NCBI GenBank assembly: GCA_050031985.1
Contig: JBNAIG010000019.1
Coordinates: 186,001-250,000 of the forward strand
Source of the DNA: SZUA-368 sp028533045
GTDB lineage: Bacteria > Spirochaetota > Spirochaetia > DSM-2461
DNA length: 64,000 nucleotides
Direction of reading: 5' to 3'
Part shown: positions 17,289 to 25,686 of the stretch, one piece after another
Position numbering within the stretch: position 1 is the stretch's first letter
Layout: every line of letters begins with the position of its first letter
The notes under the pieces: generated by a model
What the model was told of the DNA's origin: nothing
Seen by the model: only the letters and a program-made list of their open reading frames with translations
Databases searched by the model: none
Made by a program: the position numbers and the translations under genes

Positions 17289-18575
17289 TTATTTCAAAAT
17301 GGTCACATTTAGATGACTGATATGGGGAGAGGTAATGATAAGAGGGTTTTCATAGGTCAGTGTCCAGTCTATCCCTGCTTCCATGTCTTTAACGGCTCCA
17401 TCGGCACAGTTGTGAATGAGGGCGTCCGGTAAGCCTGATAGTCGGAGGTTTACCGACCTTTTATCGGTCATAAGGAGGATGGTATCCGGTTCAGTTCCTT
17501 CTGAGGAAGAATAAAAGCGTGAAAAAATCAGTTTGTCATCTCCCGTTGTTGCGAAATCCGGCAAGTTATTCGGGAATTTTCCGGCGATAAGTTCGTTATA
17601 GCGCCGTAGAGCCCATCCGCCTGTTTTGTAGATTAGTTCTCCTTCGTCCTGAAGCAGAAGGATCCCGTACTTATCCACCCAGATTCCCCGTCCTTCGTCT
17701 TCCCTGTTATAGAGGTTGTACCAGATGATGTAGGGGGCCCCCAGTTCTCCCAGTTCGACGAGTGTTTCCATGACCATTCGTCCCTGCTGCTCCGGGGGAC
17801 AACTGGTGGGGGTGATGCCGGAGGTGTTAAAGCCGACTTCGGTGACTCTGATACCGCCGGAAAAGTCCCGGTTTTCCAGATTTTTCATCAGTTGGATCGT
17901 TTTACTCTTAATTTTGGAGGGTTTATCATAATAGGGGTGAAAGGAGAGGTGGTCTCCCGTACTTAGTACTCCCGACTCATCCAGTTTTTTAAGGTAAGAT
18001 TTGTCATAGCGCCAAAGTGAGCCTACCAGAATGACCGCCTCGGGATCTATGGTTCGAATGCGTTCTGCCGTGGCCAGGGTTAGATCCAGGAAGTCCCGAT
18101 CTGTTCCAGTCCAAAAGGTGTTGAACGGGAGATTAGGTTCATTCCATATCTCCCATTCGTCCACTATGTCTCCATAGCGAGTAACGACCTGTTCTACATA
18201 ATTAAGGAAGTTCTCAAAGTCGTCCCGGTCAATCTGTCGGATATCTTCCGGGTTATCATGAATCCAGGGAGTATCAAAACCAAGAACTCCTACATAGTAA
18301 TAATCCTTGTTTGATTGGCGTTCAAAGAAGCGGTCGTTGTCGCTAAAGTTCCACTCTCCCCGAGAGCTTTCCAATTTGTGCCAAAAAAAATCGACACGAA
18401 GACAGGATATTTTTAATTCATCGAATATTTCATAATTCTCCCGGCCCCTATGGGGGTAACCCCAGTTAATACCTGCTTGGGCCATTGGGGTTTGACCTGT
18501 GTTATGAAGGTCGGGGGAAGCGGTACAGGCGATGAGGAAGGGGAGTAGGAATAGGTAGGGGTAAAGCTTCCTCAT
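17289..18575 (-). CDS. Lipoprotein with glycoside hydrolase clan-A (GH39-like) domain
   Basis: 428 residues with lipobox LIAC (Cys17), hence membrane anchored. The rest looks like a (beta/alpha)8 glycosidase: WEIWNEPNLP carries the acid/base Glu146 after Asn, and RVTEVGFNTSG carries a candidate nucleophile Glu246, 100 residues further as in clan A. A C-terminal beta region follows (residues 350-428). The NEP motif and layout point to the GH39 or GH5 group; the sugar substrate is unknown. It follows the FMN-binding gene by 18 bases on the same strand, so it may be in that operon, although the functions do not obviously match. A clear ribosome site is not seen. Confidence 0.75.
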   Translation of the reverse strand: MRKLYPYLFLLPFLIACTASPDLHNTGQTPMAQAGINWGYPHRGRENYEIFDELKISCLRVDFFWHKLESSRGEWNFSDNDRFFERQSNKDYYYVGVLGFDTPWIHDNPEDIRQIDRDDFENFLNYVEQVVTRYGDIVDEWEIWNEPNLPFNTFWTGTDRDFLDLTLATAERIRTIDPEAVILVGSLWRYDKSYLKKLDESGVLSTGDHLSFHPYYDKPSKIKSKTIQLMKNLENRDFSGGIRVTEVGFNTSGITPTSCPPEQQGRMVMETLVELGELGAPYIIWYNLYNREDEGRGIWVDKYGILLLQDEGELIYKTGGWALRRYNELIAGKFPNNLPDFATTGDDKLIFSRFYSSSEGTEPDTILLMTDKRSVNLRLSGLPDALIHNCADGAVKDMEAGIDWTLTYENPLIITSPHISHLNVTILK

Positions 18576-18593
18576 CGCAAGTCGGTTATTCCT

Positions 18594-18995
18594 CTATTGA
18601 GCCGCTCCGCTTAGGGCGTTTTCTACGGCGGACATGATGGCATAGCTGGTGGCTGAGGCTCCCGTTACACCGTCTACATTGGTTTTTTGTTCATCCACAA
18701 TAAGTTTAGGGATTAGTTTAACCGGTCTGGTGTAGTACTGGGCTCCCACTTCGTTATGGTCCACCACTTCTACTTCGCTTACTGTGCCGCCTGTAACGGT
18801 AACTTCTACCACGAGTCCTTCCCGGAATCCGGTGGCTTCGCCCGTATAAACTCCGTCGGCTACAGTCAGGCCGGTCAAATCCATACCGGTGGGCTTGTCG
18901 TAATTGCTTCCCCGGTTTCCTCCGAAGGACGTAGCCATAAGAAAGGCAAAGGGAATAAGGGCGGAAAGGAATATGAGGTTCTTTTTATTCTTCAT
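18594..18995 (-). CDS. Exported FMN-binding domain protein
   Basis: 133 residues from the ATG at 18995, chosen because AAGGAG stands seven bases before it; longer in-frame starts lie inside the upstream gene. One N-terminal signal or anchor helix is followed by an FMN-binding domain like those of RnfG and NqrC: GVYTGEATGFREGLVVEVTV and the flavinylation-type motif DGVTGASATS, in which a Thr is normally linked to FMN by ApbE. The gene overlaps the end of the polyferredoxin gene by 11 bases. Together they look like a membrane electron path that takes electrons from cytoplasmic ferredoxin or NADH to an extracytoplasmic flavin. ApbE itself is not in the window. Confidence 0.9.
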   Translation of the reverse strand: MKNKKNLIFLSALIPFAFLMATSFGGNRGSNYDKPTGMDLTGLTVADGVYTGEATGFREGLVVEVTVTGGTVSEVEVVDHNEVGAQYYTRPVKLIPKLIVDEQKTNVDGVTGASATSYAIMSAVENALSGAAQ

Positions 18996-19686
18996 CTTTT
19001 GTCTCCTTGTCGGACTTTTTAAAAGCCCATCCATATTGTAATGTATTTTCTTTAGGACAGGCCGCAACGCATTCAAAGCAGTTGATACACTGTCCGTTTC
19101 TTACGTGGTTAACTTGGGAAACGTCAATTCCCATGGGGCAGGCCTTGCTGCAAAGCTTACAGTCTATACAGCTCTCTTTGTTACGGCGGATGGAAAAGAG
19201 TCTTCCCATACTTACCAGGCCGTAGCGGGCGCCTTCGGTACAAAAGTAGCGGCAGAAGGGGCGGTCGGTCATGAGGGCTAGTATGAGAAAGGCTCCCAGG
19301 TAGAGTCCCACTCCCCAGCCGATGGGGGCAATATTCCCGTAAACAAAGGATTGAACCGTTGTGTAGGGAGTTCCAATAAAGTAAAGGAAGCCCAATCCCA
19401 GAAAGCTTAAACCAAAAAGGATGTAACGGCTAAAGCGAAGAAAACGGTCTATTTTTGCGGGGATCTTGAGGCGGGGAAGTTTAAGGGCTTTCCCGAGTTT
19501 TCCCAGAATATCCTGGATAAAGCCAAAGGGGCAGAGCCACCCGCAATGAAAGGCTCCCAGGAAAAGGGACGATCCCATGAGGATCGCAATGAGGAAGAGG
19601 TTCTTCCACAAGATGCCGAATAGCATTAAAAGGGAGAACAGGATGGGGGTAATTAATCTCGCCAGGGAATACCATTTCATTTTCAT
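18985..19686 (-). CDS. NapH/NosR-like membrane 4Fe-4S polyferredoxin
   Basis: 233 residues with four to five transmembrane helices. Two membrane-edge cysteine motifs (FHCGWLCPFG and RPFCRYFCTEGA) and two C-terminal ferredoxin motifs (CIDCKLCSKACP and CINCFECVAACP) are complete. This is the fold of NapH and of the electron-transfer part of NosR and related flavin-linked chains. It passes electrons across the inner membrane from ferredoxin clusters. Translational overlap with the FMN-binding protein gene suggests a dedicated pair. The upstream region toward the TetR gene is AT-rich (TTTAATTTAATATATTTC) and probably holds the promoter. Confidence 0.92.
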   Translation of the reverse strand: MKMKWYSLARLITPILFSLLMLFGILWKNLFLIAILMGSSLFLGAFHCGWLCPFGFIQDILGKLGKALKLPRLKIPAKIDRFLRFSRYILFGLSFLGLGFLYFIGTPYTTVQSFVYGNIAPIGWGVGLYLGAFLILALMTDRPFCRYFCTEGARYGLVSMGRLFSIRRNKESCIDCKLCSKACPMGIDVSQVNHVRNGQCINCFECVAACPKENTLQYGWAFKKSDKETKDEE

Positions 19687-19777
19687 ACTGCACCTACTAT
19701 ATGTTTAATTTAATATATTTCATAGTCTACTGGCAATGTATGAAGGAAATATGAATTAAGAATGTAAGAAAAAAACT

Positions 19778-20419
19778 TTAGGCAGGTTTGAGTGAGTGGA
19801 AAATCACGCGAAACATCTCTTCCACAATATCCGTATCGTTAACGGAGAATTCGGCCATAAACCACTCCTTCCGTACGGCCAGTTTTTGCATGGTAGACTG
19901 GATCATGGTCATATAGGCAGAGGCAGATTTTACCGGATCTTCCTGGAGCGCAATTGATTTATCCTTTTGTCCTTCATTAATGATCTGAACCATAGTATTC
20001 ATAATCGACTTTATGGCAGCCATACAAGCCTGGGCTTCATCGTCAGTCATATCTTCCGGATTCAGCCTCAAATCGGAGATGAGAATAAACAGAAGCTGGT
20101 CAAAATCGTGCTCATAAAAATCGAGATAGGCTTCTTTCATGGCAACCAGTTTGTCGAAAGCTGTACCTCCGCAGTTGTCCAGGGCTCCGTTGATTCGGTC
20201 CAGAAGATGGGCGTAGGCATCTTTCATGACCCGAAAGGTAAGTTCTTCCTTGCTTTTAAAATAGAGATATATGGTGCGGCGGCTCAACTCCGACTCTTCC
20301 GCAATATCCAGCATAGTGGTATTACCGTAGCCTTTGTTTACAAAAAGCACTCGGGCCGCATTTAGTATTTCCTGAACCCGTTGCTCTTTTTCACGTAACT
20401 TTCTTTCGACGATTCCCAT
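19778..20419 (-). CDS. TetR family regulator, likely repressor of the MMPL cluster
   Basis: 213 residues from ATG 20419; an in-frame TTG at 20455 is possible but has no ribosome site of its own, and the GGGAGGA before the ATG is rather far. The N-terminal helix-turn-helix is typical: VQEILNAARVLFVNKGYGNT, then MLDIAEESELSRRTIYLYF. The C-terminal ligand domain is not assignable. It is divergent from the MMPL transporter and the 165-base gap holds two palindromes, so it probably represses that cluster and itself, as is common for TetR regulators next to RND-type exporters. Confidence 0.9.
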   Translation of the reverse strand: MGIVERKLREKEQRVQEILNAARVLFVNKGYGNTTMLDIAEESELSRRTIYLYFKSKEELTFRVMKDAYAHLLDRINGALDNCGGTAFDKLVAMKEAYLDFYEHDFDQLLFILISDLRLNPEDMTDDEAQACMAAIKSIMNTMVQIINEGQKDKSIALQEDPVKSASAYMTMIQSTMQKLAVRKEWFMAEFSVNDTDIVEEMFRVIFHSLKPA

Positions 20420-20498
20420 GGAATCAATTAAAAACCCTATTCCTCCCTGTGTCAAGCTGGAATATTAATCGACTATTACCGTTTTTTTTCCTCTTGTC

Positions 20499-20548
20499 TT
20501 GACTTCATTGCACACAGTGTGTAATTTATATACATACAATGTGCATGT
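20499..20548. promoter_or_regulatory. Promoter with two palindromic operators (TetR / MMPL)
   Basis: TTGACT (20499-20504) is followed after 17 bases by TAATTT (20522-20527), a weak -10. The spacer is filled by TTGCACACAGTGTGTAA (20508-20524), a palindrome with one mismatch. A second one, ACATACAATGTGCATGT (20532-20548), has seven-base arms with one mismatch and a three-base centre. Both have TGTG/CACA half-sites. Binding at the first would block RNA polymerase. Confidence 0.6.
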
Positions 20549-20584
20549 GAAGCACGATGAATGAAACAAAAGGAGAAAAGGCAT

Positions 20585-23305
20585 ATGCTAAAGCATCCCA
20601 AAATCGTTATTGCCGCAGTGATTCTGTTGACTCTTGTCTTTGGAATTATTGCTGTAACGGTTGTTTTTGATAATGACCTCATGATTTTCTTTCCCGAGGA
20701 TAATCCTTCCTACGTAAGGAACGAAGCGGTGGAAGAACAGTACGGTAGCCAGGTCATGATGGATATCTGTATTACCACGGAAGAAGAGACTCTTCTGACC
20801 TGGGAAAATCTGGATATGATTGAGACTATTACGGCTGCCATTGAAGATATGAACTATGTGGAAAACGTTACCAGTCTTACCAATACGGATTATCCGGAAG
20901 GTACCGACGAAGGTATGGCTGTTTCCATGTTGCTGCCGGAAGGGCAGGAGCGAACGACGGAGAACCTGGAGCTTTTTAAAGAAAGGCTTCTCGATTGGTC
21001 CGACGCTTATAGAAAGGCTATCTATTCGGACGATTACCGTTCCACCCAGCTTCTTGTCCGCATTGACAAAGATGCCGGTTCAGATGAAATTGCCATTCTT
21101 CTTGATGAAGTTAAGGCTCTTGTGGCGCCCTACGATCAGGAACCCCTTCAGTTTCGAATTGCCGGAGATCCGGTTGTTACCCAGTTGGGTAAGGAATACA
21201 TGTATGCGGACCTTAAGATCCTGATCCCCTTTGTTGCCATTGTTCTTTTCCTCTGTCTCTACTTCGCTTTTGGGCGGTTCTCTTCGGCCCTGCTGCCCTT
21301 GATTACCGTACTTGTGGCGACTGTCTGGACCGTAGGAACCATGTCTCTTTTTGGGGTGACCTTTACCATTATCTCTTCCTGTCTGCCTGTTTTGATTATT
21401 GCGGTGGGGAGTGCCTACGGTATTCATGTAATCAATCACTACTATCATATAAAGAACGAGAAGAAAAACGGCGATATTGCGGGCAATTTGAAAGAAGCTT
21501 TAAAGGAAGTTTTCGTTCCCATTCTGCTGGCCGGTGTTACTACGGTGATCGGTTTTCTTTCTATTCTGACAAGTCCTATTGTTCCTATGAAGTCCTTTGG
21601 ACTTTTTGCGGCGGTAGGTACGGTCTACTCCTTGATTCTGTCCTTTTTCTTTATTCCCGTTCTTCTGGAAGTGGCGGAAAATCGAAAGCATAAGAATACC
21701 AACGCCGCAATAGAGGAAGACGAGTACTCTAAAAGCGAAGCTTTCCTGATGATTACATCTCTCTCTGTTAAGCATAAGGTTCCCACTATTCTTGTTATCC
21801 TGATGCTGGCCGGTCTTTCTGTGTGGGGCGTTACCAAAATTAATATTGAAAGTTCCCTTATCGGCTACTTCCCCTATAATGAGCCCATCCGCCAGGATAG
21901 CCGTTTTATTAGCGACAATTTCGGCGGTACCAATACGTTCAATGCCGTTTTCCAGGCGGAAGAGGGATATGATATGACCGATCCGGCCGTTCTGGAAAGT
22001 ATGGACAAGCTTAAGAACTACCTGCTTGAAGAATATCCCGAAGTTGTAGGTCACGTTATCTCCTACAGCGATTTTATCAAAAGAATGAACCAGATTATGA
22101 ACTATCCCGCCGTGGAGGACTCTTCTGTCGCCGAATCTTATGATGACGACTTTGCTGTGGAAGATGATAGTTTCTTTGGGGCGGACGACGGTTTTGGAGA
22201 CAGCTTCTTTGGTACCGACGACAGTTCCGATAGCTTTGGTGACAGTTTCTTTGGAAGCGATGACGGATTCGGTGACATTTTCGCCGATTCTGCCGTAGAA
22301 GAAGCTCCTGCCGGTGAAGTAACAGCCGAGTTCTTCCCCCTTGATGAGGAAGTGAGCATGGAAGAGTTGATTCTTCTTATTGCCGGTAGTTTTTCCGCCA
22401 GCGACAATGCGGAACTTTCCGTTGCCGATCTTCAGGAGAAGCTTCGCGAGCTGACCAACTACAAGGGCGCCGCTTACTACGAAATTCCTTCGGACCTGAG
22501 TAAGTACCCTGTGAACGACGAAGAGGAACTTAAGAATCTCATTGCCCAGTATCTTCTTCTTTATTCAGGCTCCCTGGACGAATACGCCAACGACGCCCTT
22601 AAACCGACCGAAGCGCGCATGATGATTCAGCTTAAAACTCACGGCTCCGCCGAGACCGACGCCATCATCAAGGACATTGATAAATACATGTCCAGAAATC
22701 TGCCTGAAGGTTACTCCATCAGCTATGCGGGGATTGCCGAACTGGAACTGGCTTTGACCAATCTGATTATGAAGTCCCAGACTTCCAGCATCCTCTTTGC
22801 GCTTTTGGCTGTATTCATCATCATTATGATTACCTATAAGTCACCTTTGGCGGGATTCATCGGTATTATTCCTTTGAGCCTTTCCATTCTGATGAACTTT
22901 GGTCTCATGAGCATTATGGAAATTAACCTGGATATGGTTACGGCGATTATCGCTTCTCTGGCAATTGGTATTGGGGTGGACTATACGGTTCACTTCCTGG
23001 CCCGCTACAAGAAGGAGCGTTTGGAGTCGGACGACCTGGTTCAGGTTACGAGAAACACCGTTCTTTCCACGGGCCGGGGAATTGTTATTAACGCCCTGTC
23101 CGTAGGATTGGGATTTGGTGTACTTTGCTTCTCCCGATTCCTGGTTCTCCGATACATCGGTATCCTGGTGGCCATCATTATGGTGACTTCCAGTCTGGGG
23201 GCCCTGATTCTTCTTCCTCTGGTTCTGAATAAGCTTGATCCCAAGTTTATGAGAAAGGACGAAGACGGAAGTGTTCGTAATAAATCAAAGAGAAAATCCG
23301 CCTAA
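20585..23305 (+). CDS. MMPL/RND superfamily exporter with acidic FG-rich loop
   Basis: 906 residues from ATG 20585, chosen for GGAG nine bases upstream; a Met eight codons earlier lacks a site. It has the 12-helix RND plan: TM1, large periplasmic loop, TM2-6 (FVAIVLFLCLYFAFG and on), TM7 near residue 400, second loop, TM8-12 (SLAIGIGVDYTVHFL). It is of the MMPL/COG1033 type that exports lipids or hydrophobic molecules using proton force. The second periplasmic loop carries a low-complexity insert (about residues 515-575) of repeated DDGFGDSFFG-like units. The downstream genes, a LolA-like protein and a barrel, are recurrent partners of such RND proteins and suggest transfer of a lipid across the periplasm. 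Confidence 0.93.
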   Translation: MLKHPKIVIAAVILLTLVFGIIAVTVVFDNDLMIFFPEDNPSYVRNEAVEEQYGSQVMMDICITTEEETLLTWENLDMIETITAAIEDMNYVENVTSLTNTDYPEGTDEGMAVSMLLPEGQERTTENLELFKERLLDWSDAYRKAIYSDDYRSTQLLVRIDKDAGSDEIAILLDEVKALVAPYDQEPLQFRIAGDPVVTQLGKEYMYADLKILIPFVAIVLFLCLYFAFGRFSSALLPLITVLVATVWTVGTMSLFGVTFTIISSCLPVLIIAVGSAYGIHVINHYYHIKNEKKNGDIAGNLKEALKEVFVPILLAGVTTVIGFLSILTSPIVPMKSFGLFAAVGTVYSLILSFFFIPVLLEVAENRKHKNTNAAIEEDEYSKSEAFLMITSLSVKHKVPTILVILMLAGLSVWGVTKINIESSLIGYFPYNEPIRQDSRFISDNFGGTNTFNAVFQAEEGYDMTDPAVLESMDKLKNYLLEEYPEVVGHVISYSDFIKRMNQIMNYPAVEDSSVAESYDDDFAVEDDSFFGADDGFGDSFFGTDDSSDSFGDSFFGSDDGFGDIFADSAVEEAPAGEVTAEFFPLDEEVSMEELILLIAGSFSASDNAELSVADLQEKLRELTNYKGAAYYEIPSDLSKYPVNDEEELKNLIAQYLLLYSGSLDEYANDALKPTEARMMIQLKTHGSAETDAIIKDIDKYMSRNLPEGYSISYAGIAELELALTNLIMKSQTSSILFALLAVFIIIMITYKSPLAGFIGIIPLSLSILMNFGLMSIMEINLDMVTAIIASLAIGIGVDYTVHFLARYKKERLESDDLVQVTRNTVLSTGRGIVINALSVGLGFGVLCFSRFLVLRYIGILVAIIMVTSSLGALILLPLVLNKLDPKFMRKDEDGSVRNKSKRKSA

Positions 23306-23327
23306 GTAAGGCAAAAGGAGCTATAAA

Positions 23328-24098
23328 ATGAAATTATTGAAAAATGCGGCCCTCGCGGCCAGCCTGGTACTGTTAAACGCCGGTCTTTTCGCCATTACCG
23401 GTACGGAAATTGCCGAAAACTCACGAAATATCCCCGACCCCGTATCCTCCCACGGTGCGGTGAAAATGGATTTGATCAATGCTTCCGGCGATGTGGATTC
23501 CCGCATGGTGGAAGAGTGGACTACCGAAGAGGGCGACCTGGCCTCTACCATCATGGTTTTCAGAAGCCCCGCTTCCGTGGCCAACACCCGTTTCCTTCAG
23601 AAGGAAAACGATGGTCGTGACGACGATAAATGGATCTACCTCCCCGCTCTCAAGAGAGTGCGTCGAATCGCCTCTTCCGACGGTGACAAATCCTTCATGG
23701 GGACCGACATGACCTACGACGACATGGAAACCCGTGAAGTGGAACAGGACAACCATGAACTGCTCGGCGAAGAAACCGTAGGTTCCTGGAACTGTTACAA
23801 GGTTAAAGTTACCGCGAAGGATCCCGCCGACTCCCAGTACTCCTACAAAATCGCCTGGTACGACAAGGAATCCTGGTACCCTGTGAAGGTCGAAATGTAC
23901 GATAAAAATCAGGCTCTCCTTAAGGTTATGTCCGTGGAAGACCTCAAGACCGTAGACGGTTACCTCACTCCCATGTCGGTTTACATGGAAAACGTACAGG
24001 AAAACCACGCTACTCGCGTTACCATGATGAAGATTGTTTACGATGAGCCGGTTAACGACCGTCTTTTTACCACAACCTTCCTGGAACAGGGACGCTAG
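23328..24098 (+). CDS. LolA-like outer-membrane lipoprotein-sorting family protein
   Basis: 256 residues with a signal peptide (LLNAGLFA, about residue 23). The pattern GTEIAENS near the start of the mature part, DKWIYLPALKRVRRI, SFMGTDMTYDDM and SWYPVKVEMYD is that of the LolA-like family (Pfam 'outer membrane lipoprotein-sorting protein'). LolA folds are hydrophobic half-barrels that ferry lipids. It lies 22 bases after the MMPL gene with AAGGAG before its ATG. It probably accepts a lipid substrate from the MMPL protein in the periplasm. A hairpin with a T-run directly follows, so expression may drop before the barrel gene. Confidence 0.88.
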   Translation: MKLLKNAALAASLVLLNAGLFAITGTEIAENSRNIPDPVSSHGAVKMDLINASGDVDSRMVEEWTTEEGDLASTIMVFRSPASVANTRFLQKENDGRDDDKWIYLPALKRVRRIASSDGDKSFMGTDMTYDDMETREVEQDNHELLGEETVGSWNCYKVKVTAKDPADSQYSYKIAWYDKESWYPVKVEMYDKNQALLKVMSVEDLKTVDGYLTPMSVYMENVQENHATRVTMMKIVYDEPVNDRLFTTTFLEQGR

Positions 24099-24106
24099 AA
24101 CAATTC

Positions 24107-24139
24107 AACCCGGCCTCGGACTTAAGGGCCGGGTTTTTT
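24107..24139 (+). terminator. Intrinsic terminator or attenuator within the MMPL cluster
   Basis: AACCCGGCC (24107-24115) pairs with GGCCGGGTT (24127-24135), followed by a T-run. It lies between the LolA-like gene and the barrel gene, only eight bases after the first stop and 13 before the next start. With no room for a new promoter, the barrel gene must be reached by read-through. Confidence 0.85.
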
Positions 24140-24152
24140 ATGGAGAATGACA

Positions 24153-25640
24153 ATGAAAAAAATATACCCCCTTCTTGGGGCGGTGCTCTTTGCCGTACTG
24201 CCTCTTGCTGCGGACGACTTTAGTTTTGACGATTTAATGAGCGGCGACGTATCTACCGATTCGGGCAGCGGCGACGACTTTGATTTTGGAAGCGACTTTG
24301 GCTTTGGCGATACGGGCAGTTCTGCTTCGGCCCTCTCTATTTCCGGTGACGCCGAGCTTTCTCTGCGTGAAATCGCCGGTGATGATAATTGGGACGACCT
24401 CTTGGAAGGCAGCGAGTGGGATTGGTCTCCCTCTTTGACCCTGGACCTTCTCTACACCACCGATAAGGCTGACTTTACCGCCAATCTCAACGTGAATGAA
24501 GATGACCTGAGCGACGATCTTTTCAACGAACTGGCCATTACCTGGTACGAAGATAAATTCACCCTGGCCGCCGGTTACCAGGAAGTGGTTTGGGGTAAGG
24601 GCGACAAGGTTCACGTAGTGGATATGCTCAACCCCATGGACTATACCGATTTCCTTAATGCTGACTACCTGGACCGGAAGATCGCCCAACCCATGTTAAA
24701 GGTGAATATCCCTCACTCCCGGAATGGTCAGCTCGAACTGGTTTACGTTCCCTTCTTTGAGGGCGATTCCTATGCCTATGAAGGCACTTGGGCGACCTCT
24801 GATGCAGTGGCTCTTATGAGTACTTTGGAGACAGCCGTAAAAAATTCAGCTTATGCAGAATATAATGCTGCTTCTGCCTATGGGGACGAATATGCCACAG
24901 CCGCCATGATCAGCTACCTGAGCGGACATGACGAAGCGGACGAGCTTCTCCCCGACACGGACTCTCTCAAGTACGGTCAGGCTGCCATTCGTGGAACCGC
25001 CTCTTTGGGTGCTGTGGACCTGGGAGCCATGTACTGGTTCGGTTACAACCGACAGCCCACGGTCTATTACACCGGTTCTGATTTAGAATATTACTATGGA
25101 ACCTATGGCTACGATGACTTCGACATCGACTACGACCAGCTTCAGGTATTCGGTCTGGAAGCGGGCGCTGTTGCCGCCGGATTCAACCTTCGCGCCGAAG
25201 CGGCCTACTACATGACCGAAGACTACGACGGAAGCGATGAGGACATCATCAACCCCTCCTTCGAGTACGTGATAGGATTCGACCGGAACCTGCCCGTAAG
25301 CAACTTGAATCTGAACCTTCAGGCCAACGGTTCCTACACTCTCTTTTACGATGAAATTGAATCGGCCTACGATGTGGAGTACGGCGACGACGAAACGTTC
25401 ACCCTTATCATCTGTAAACTGTCCGACACCTGGAACCACGAGAAGGTTAAGCCCGAAGTAACCATGATTTACTGCGCCGAAGATCAGTCCGGCCAGATTT
25501 CCCCCGCCGTGGCAATGGACGTGGATGGGAACCTCTCTTTTGAAGCGAAGGTAACCATGTTCTGGGGGGATGATGATTCCTTCTTTGGCTATTTTGATGA
25601 CAACGATTTTCTGGAACTGAACGCCATGTTCAGCTTCTAA
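24153..25640 (+). CDS. DUF1302-like outer-membrane barrel protein of the MMPL cluster
   Basis: 495 residues from ATG 24153, seven bases after GGAG; the ATG at 24147 is only one base from it. Signal peptide to about residue 19. The first 40 mature residues are an acidic FG/DS-rich stretch (DDFDFGSDFGFGDTGSS). The rest is strand-rich with AGYQEVVWGKGDKVHVVDMLNP, which resembles the conserved segment of DUF1302 porin-like proteins that accompany MMPL and LolA-like genes elsewhere. The C-terminus ends in ELNAMFSF with a terminal Phe, the outer-membrane barrel signature. Likely the outer-membrane exit or receptor for the substrate moved by the MMPL and LolA-like proteins. Its acidic N-terminus is similar in style to the insert in the MMPL loop. 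Confidence 0.8.
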   Translation: MKKIYPLLGAVLFAVLPLAADDFSFDDLMSGDVSTDSGSGDDFDFGSDFGFGDTGSSASALSISGDAELSLREIAGDDNWDDLLEGSEWDWSPSLTLDLLYTTDKADFTANLNVNEDDLSDDLFNELAITWYEDKFTLAAGYQEVVWGKGDKVHVVDMLNPMDYTDFLNADYLDRKIAQPMLKVNIPHSRNGQLELVYVPFFEGDSYAYEGTWATSDAVALMSTLETAVKNSAYAEYNAASAYGDEYATAAMISYLSGHDEADELLPDTDSLKYGQAAIRGTASLGAVDLGAMYWFGYNRQPTVYYTGSDLEYYYGTYGYDDFDIDYDQLQVFGLEAGAVAAGFNLRAEAAYYMTEDYDGSDEDIINPSFEYVIGFDRNLPVSNLNLNLQANGSYTLFYDEIESAYDVEYGDDETFTLIICKLSDTWNHEKVKPEVTMIYCAEDQSGQISPAVAMDVDGNLSFEAKVTMFWGDDDSFFGYFDDNDFLELNAMFSF

Positions 25641-25662
25641 AAAATAAACCCCTAAACTTTTG

Positions 25663-25686
25663 GCCCTGTTCTTAACCGAACAGGGC
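25663..25686. terminator. Hairpin between convergent barrel and GGDEF genes
   Basis: GCCCTGTTC (25663-25671) pairs with GAACAGGGC (25678-25686) around TTAACC. It overlaps the last codons of the GGDEF gene. Short T or A stretches are near but no strong T-run, so terminator activity is likely on the plus strand but moderate. Confidence 0.55.
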
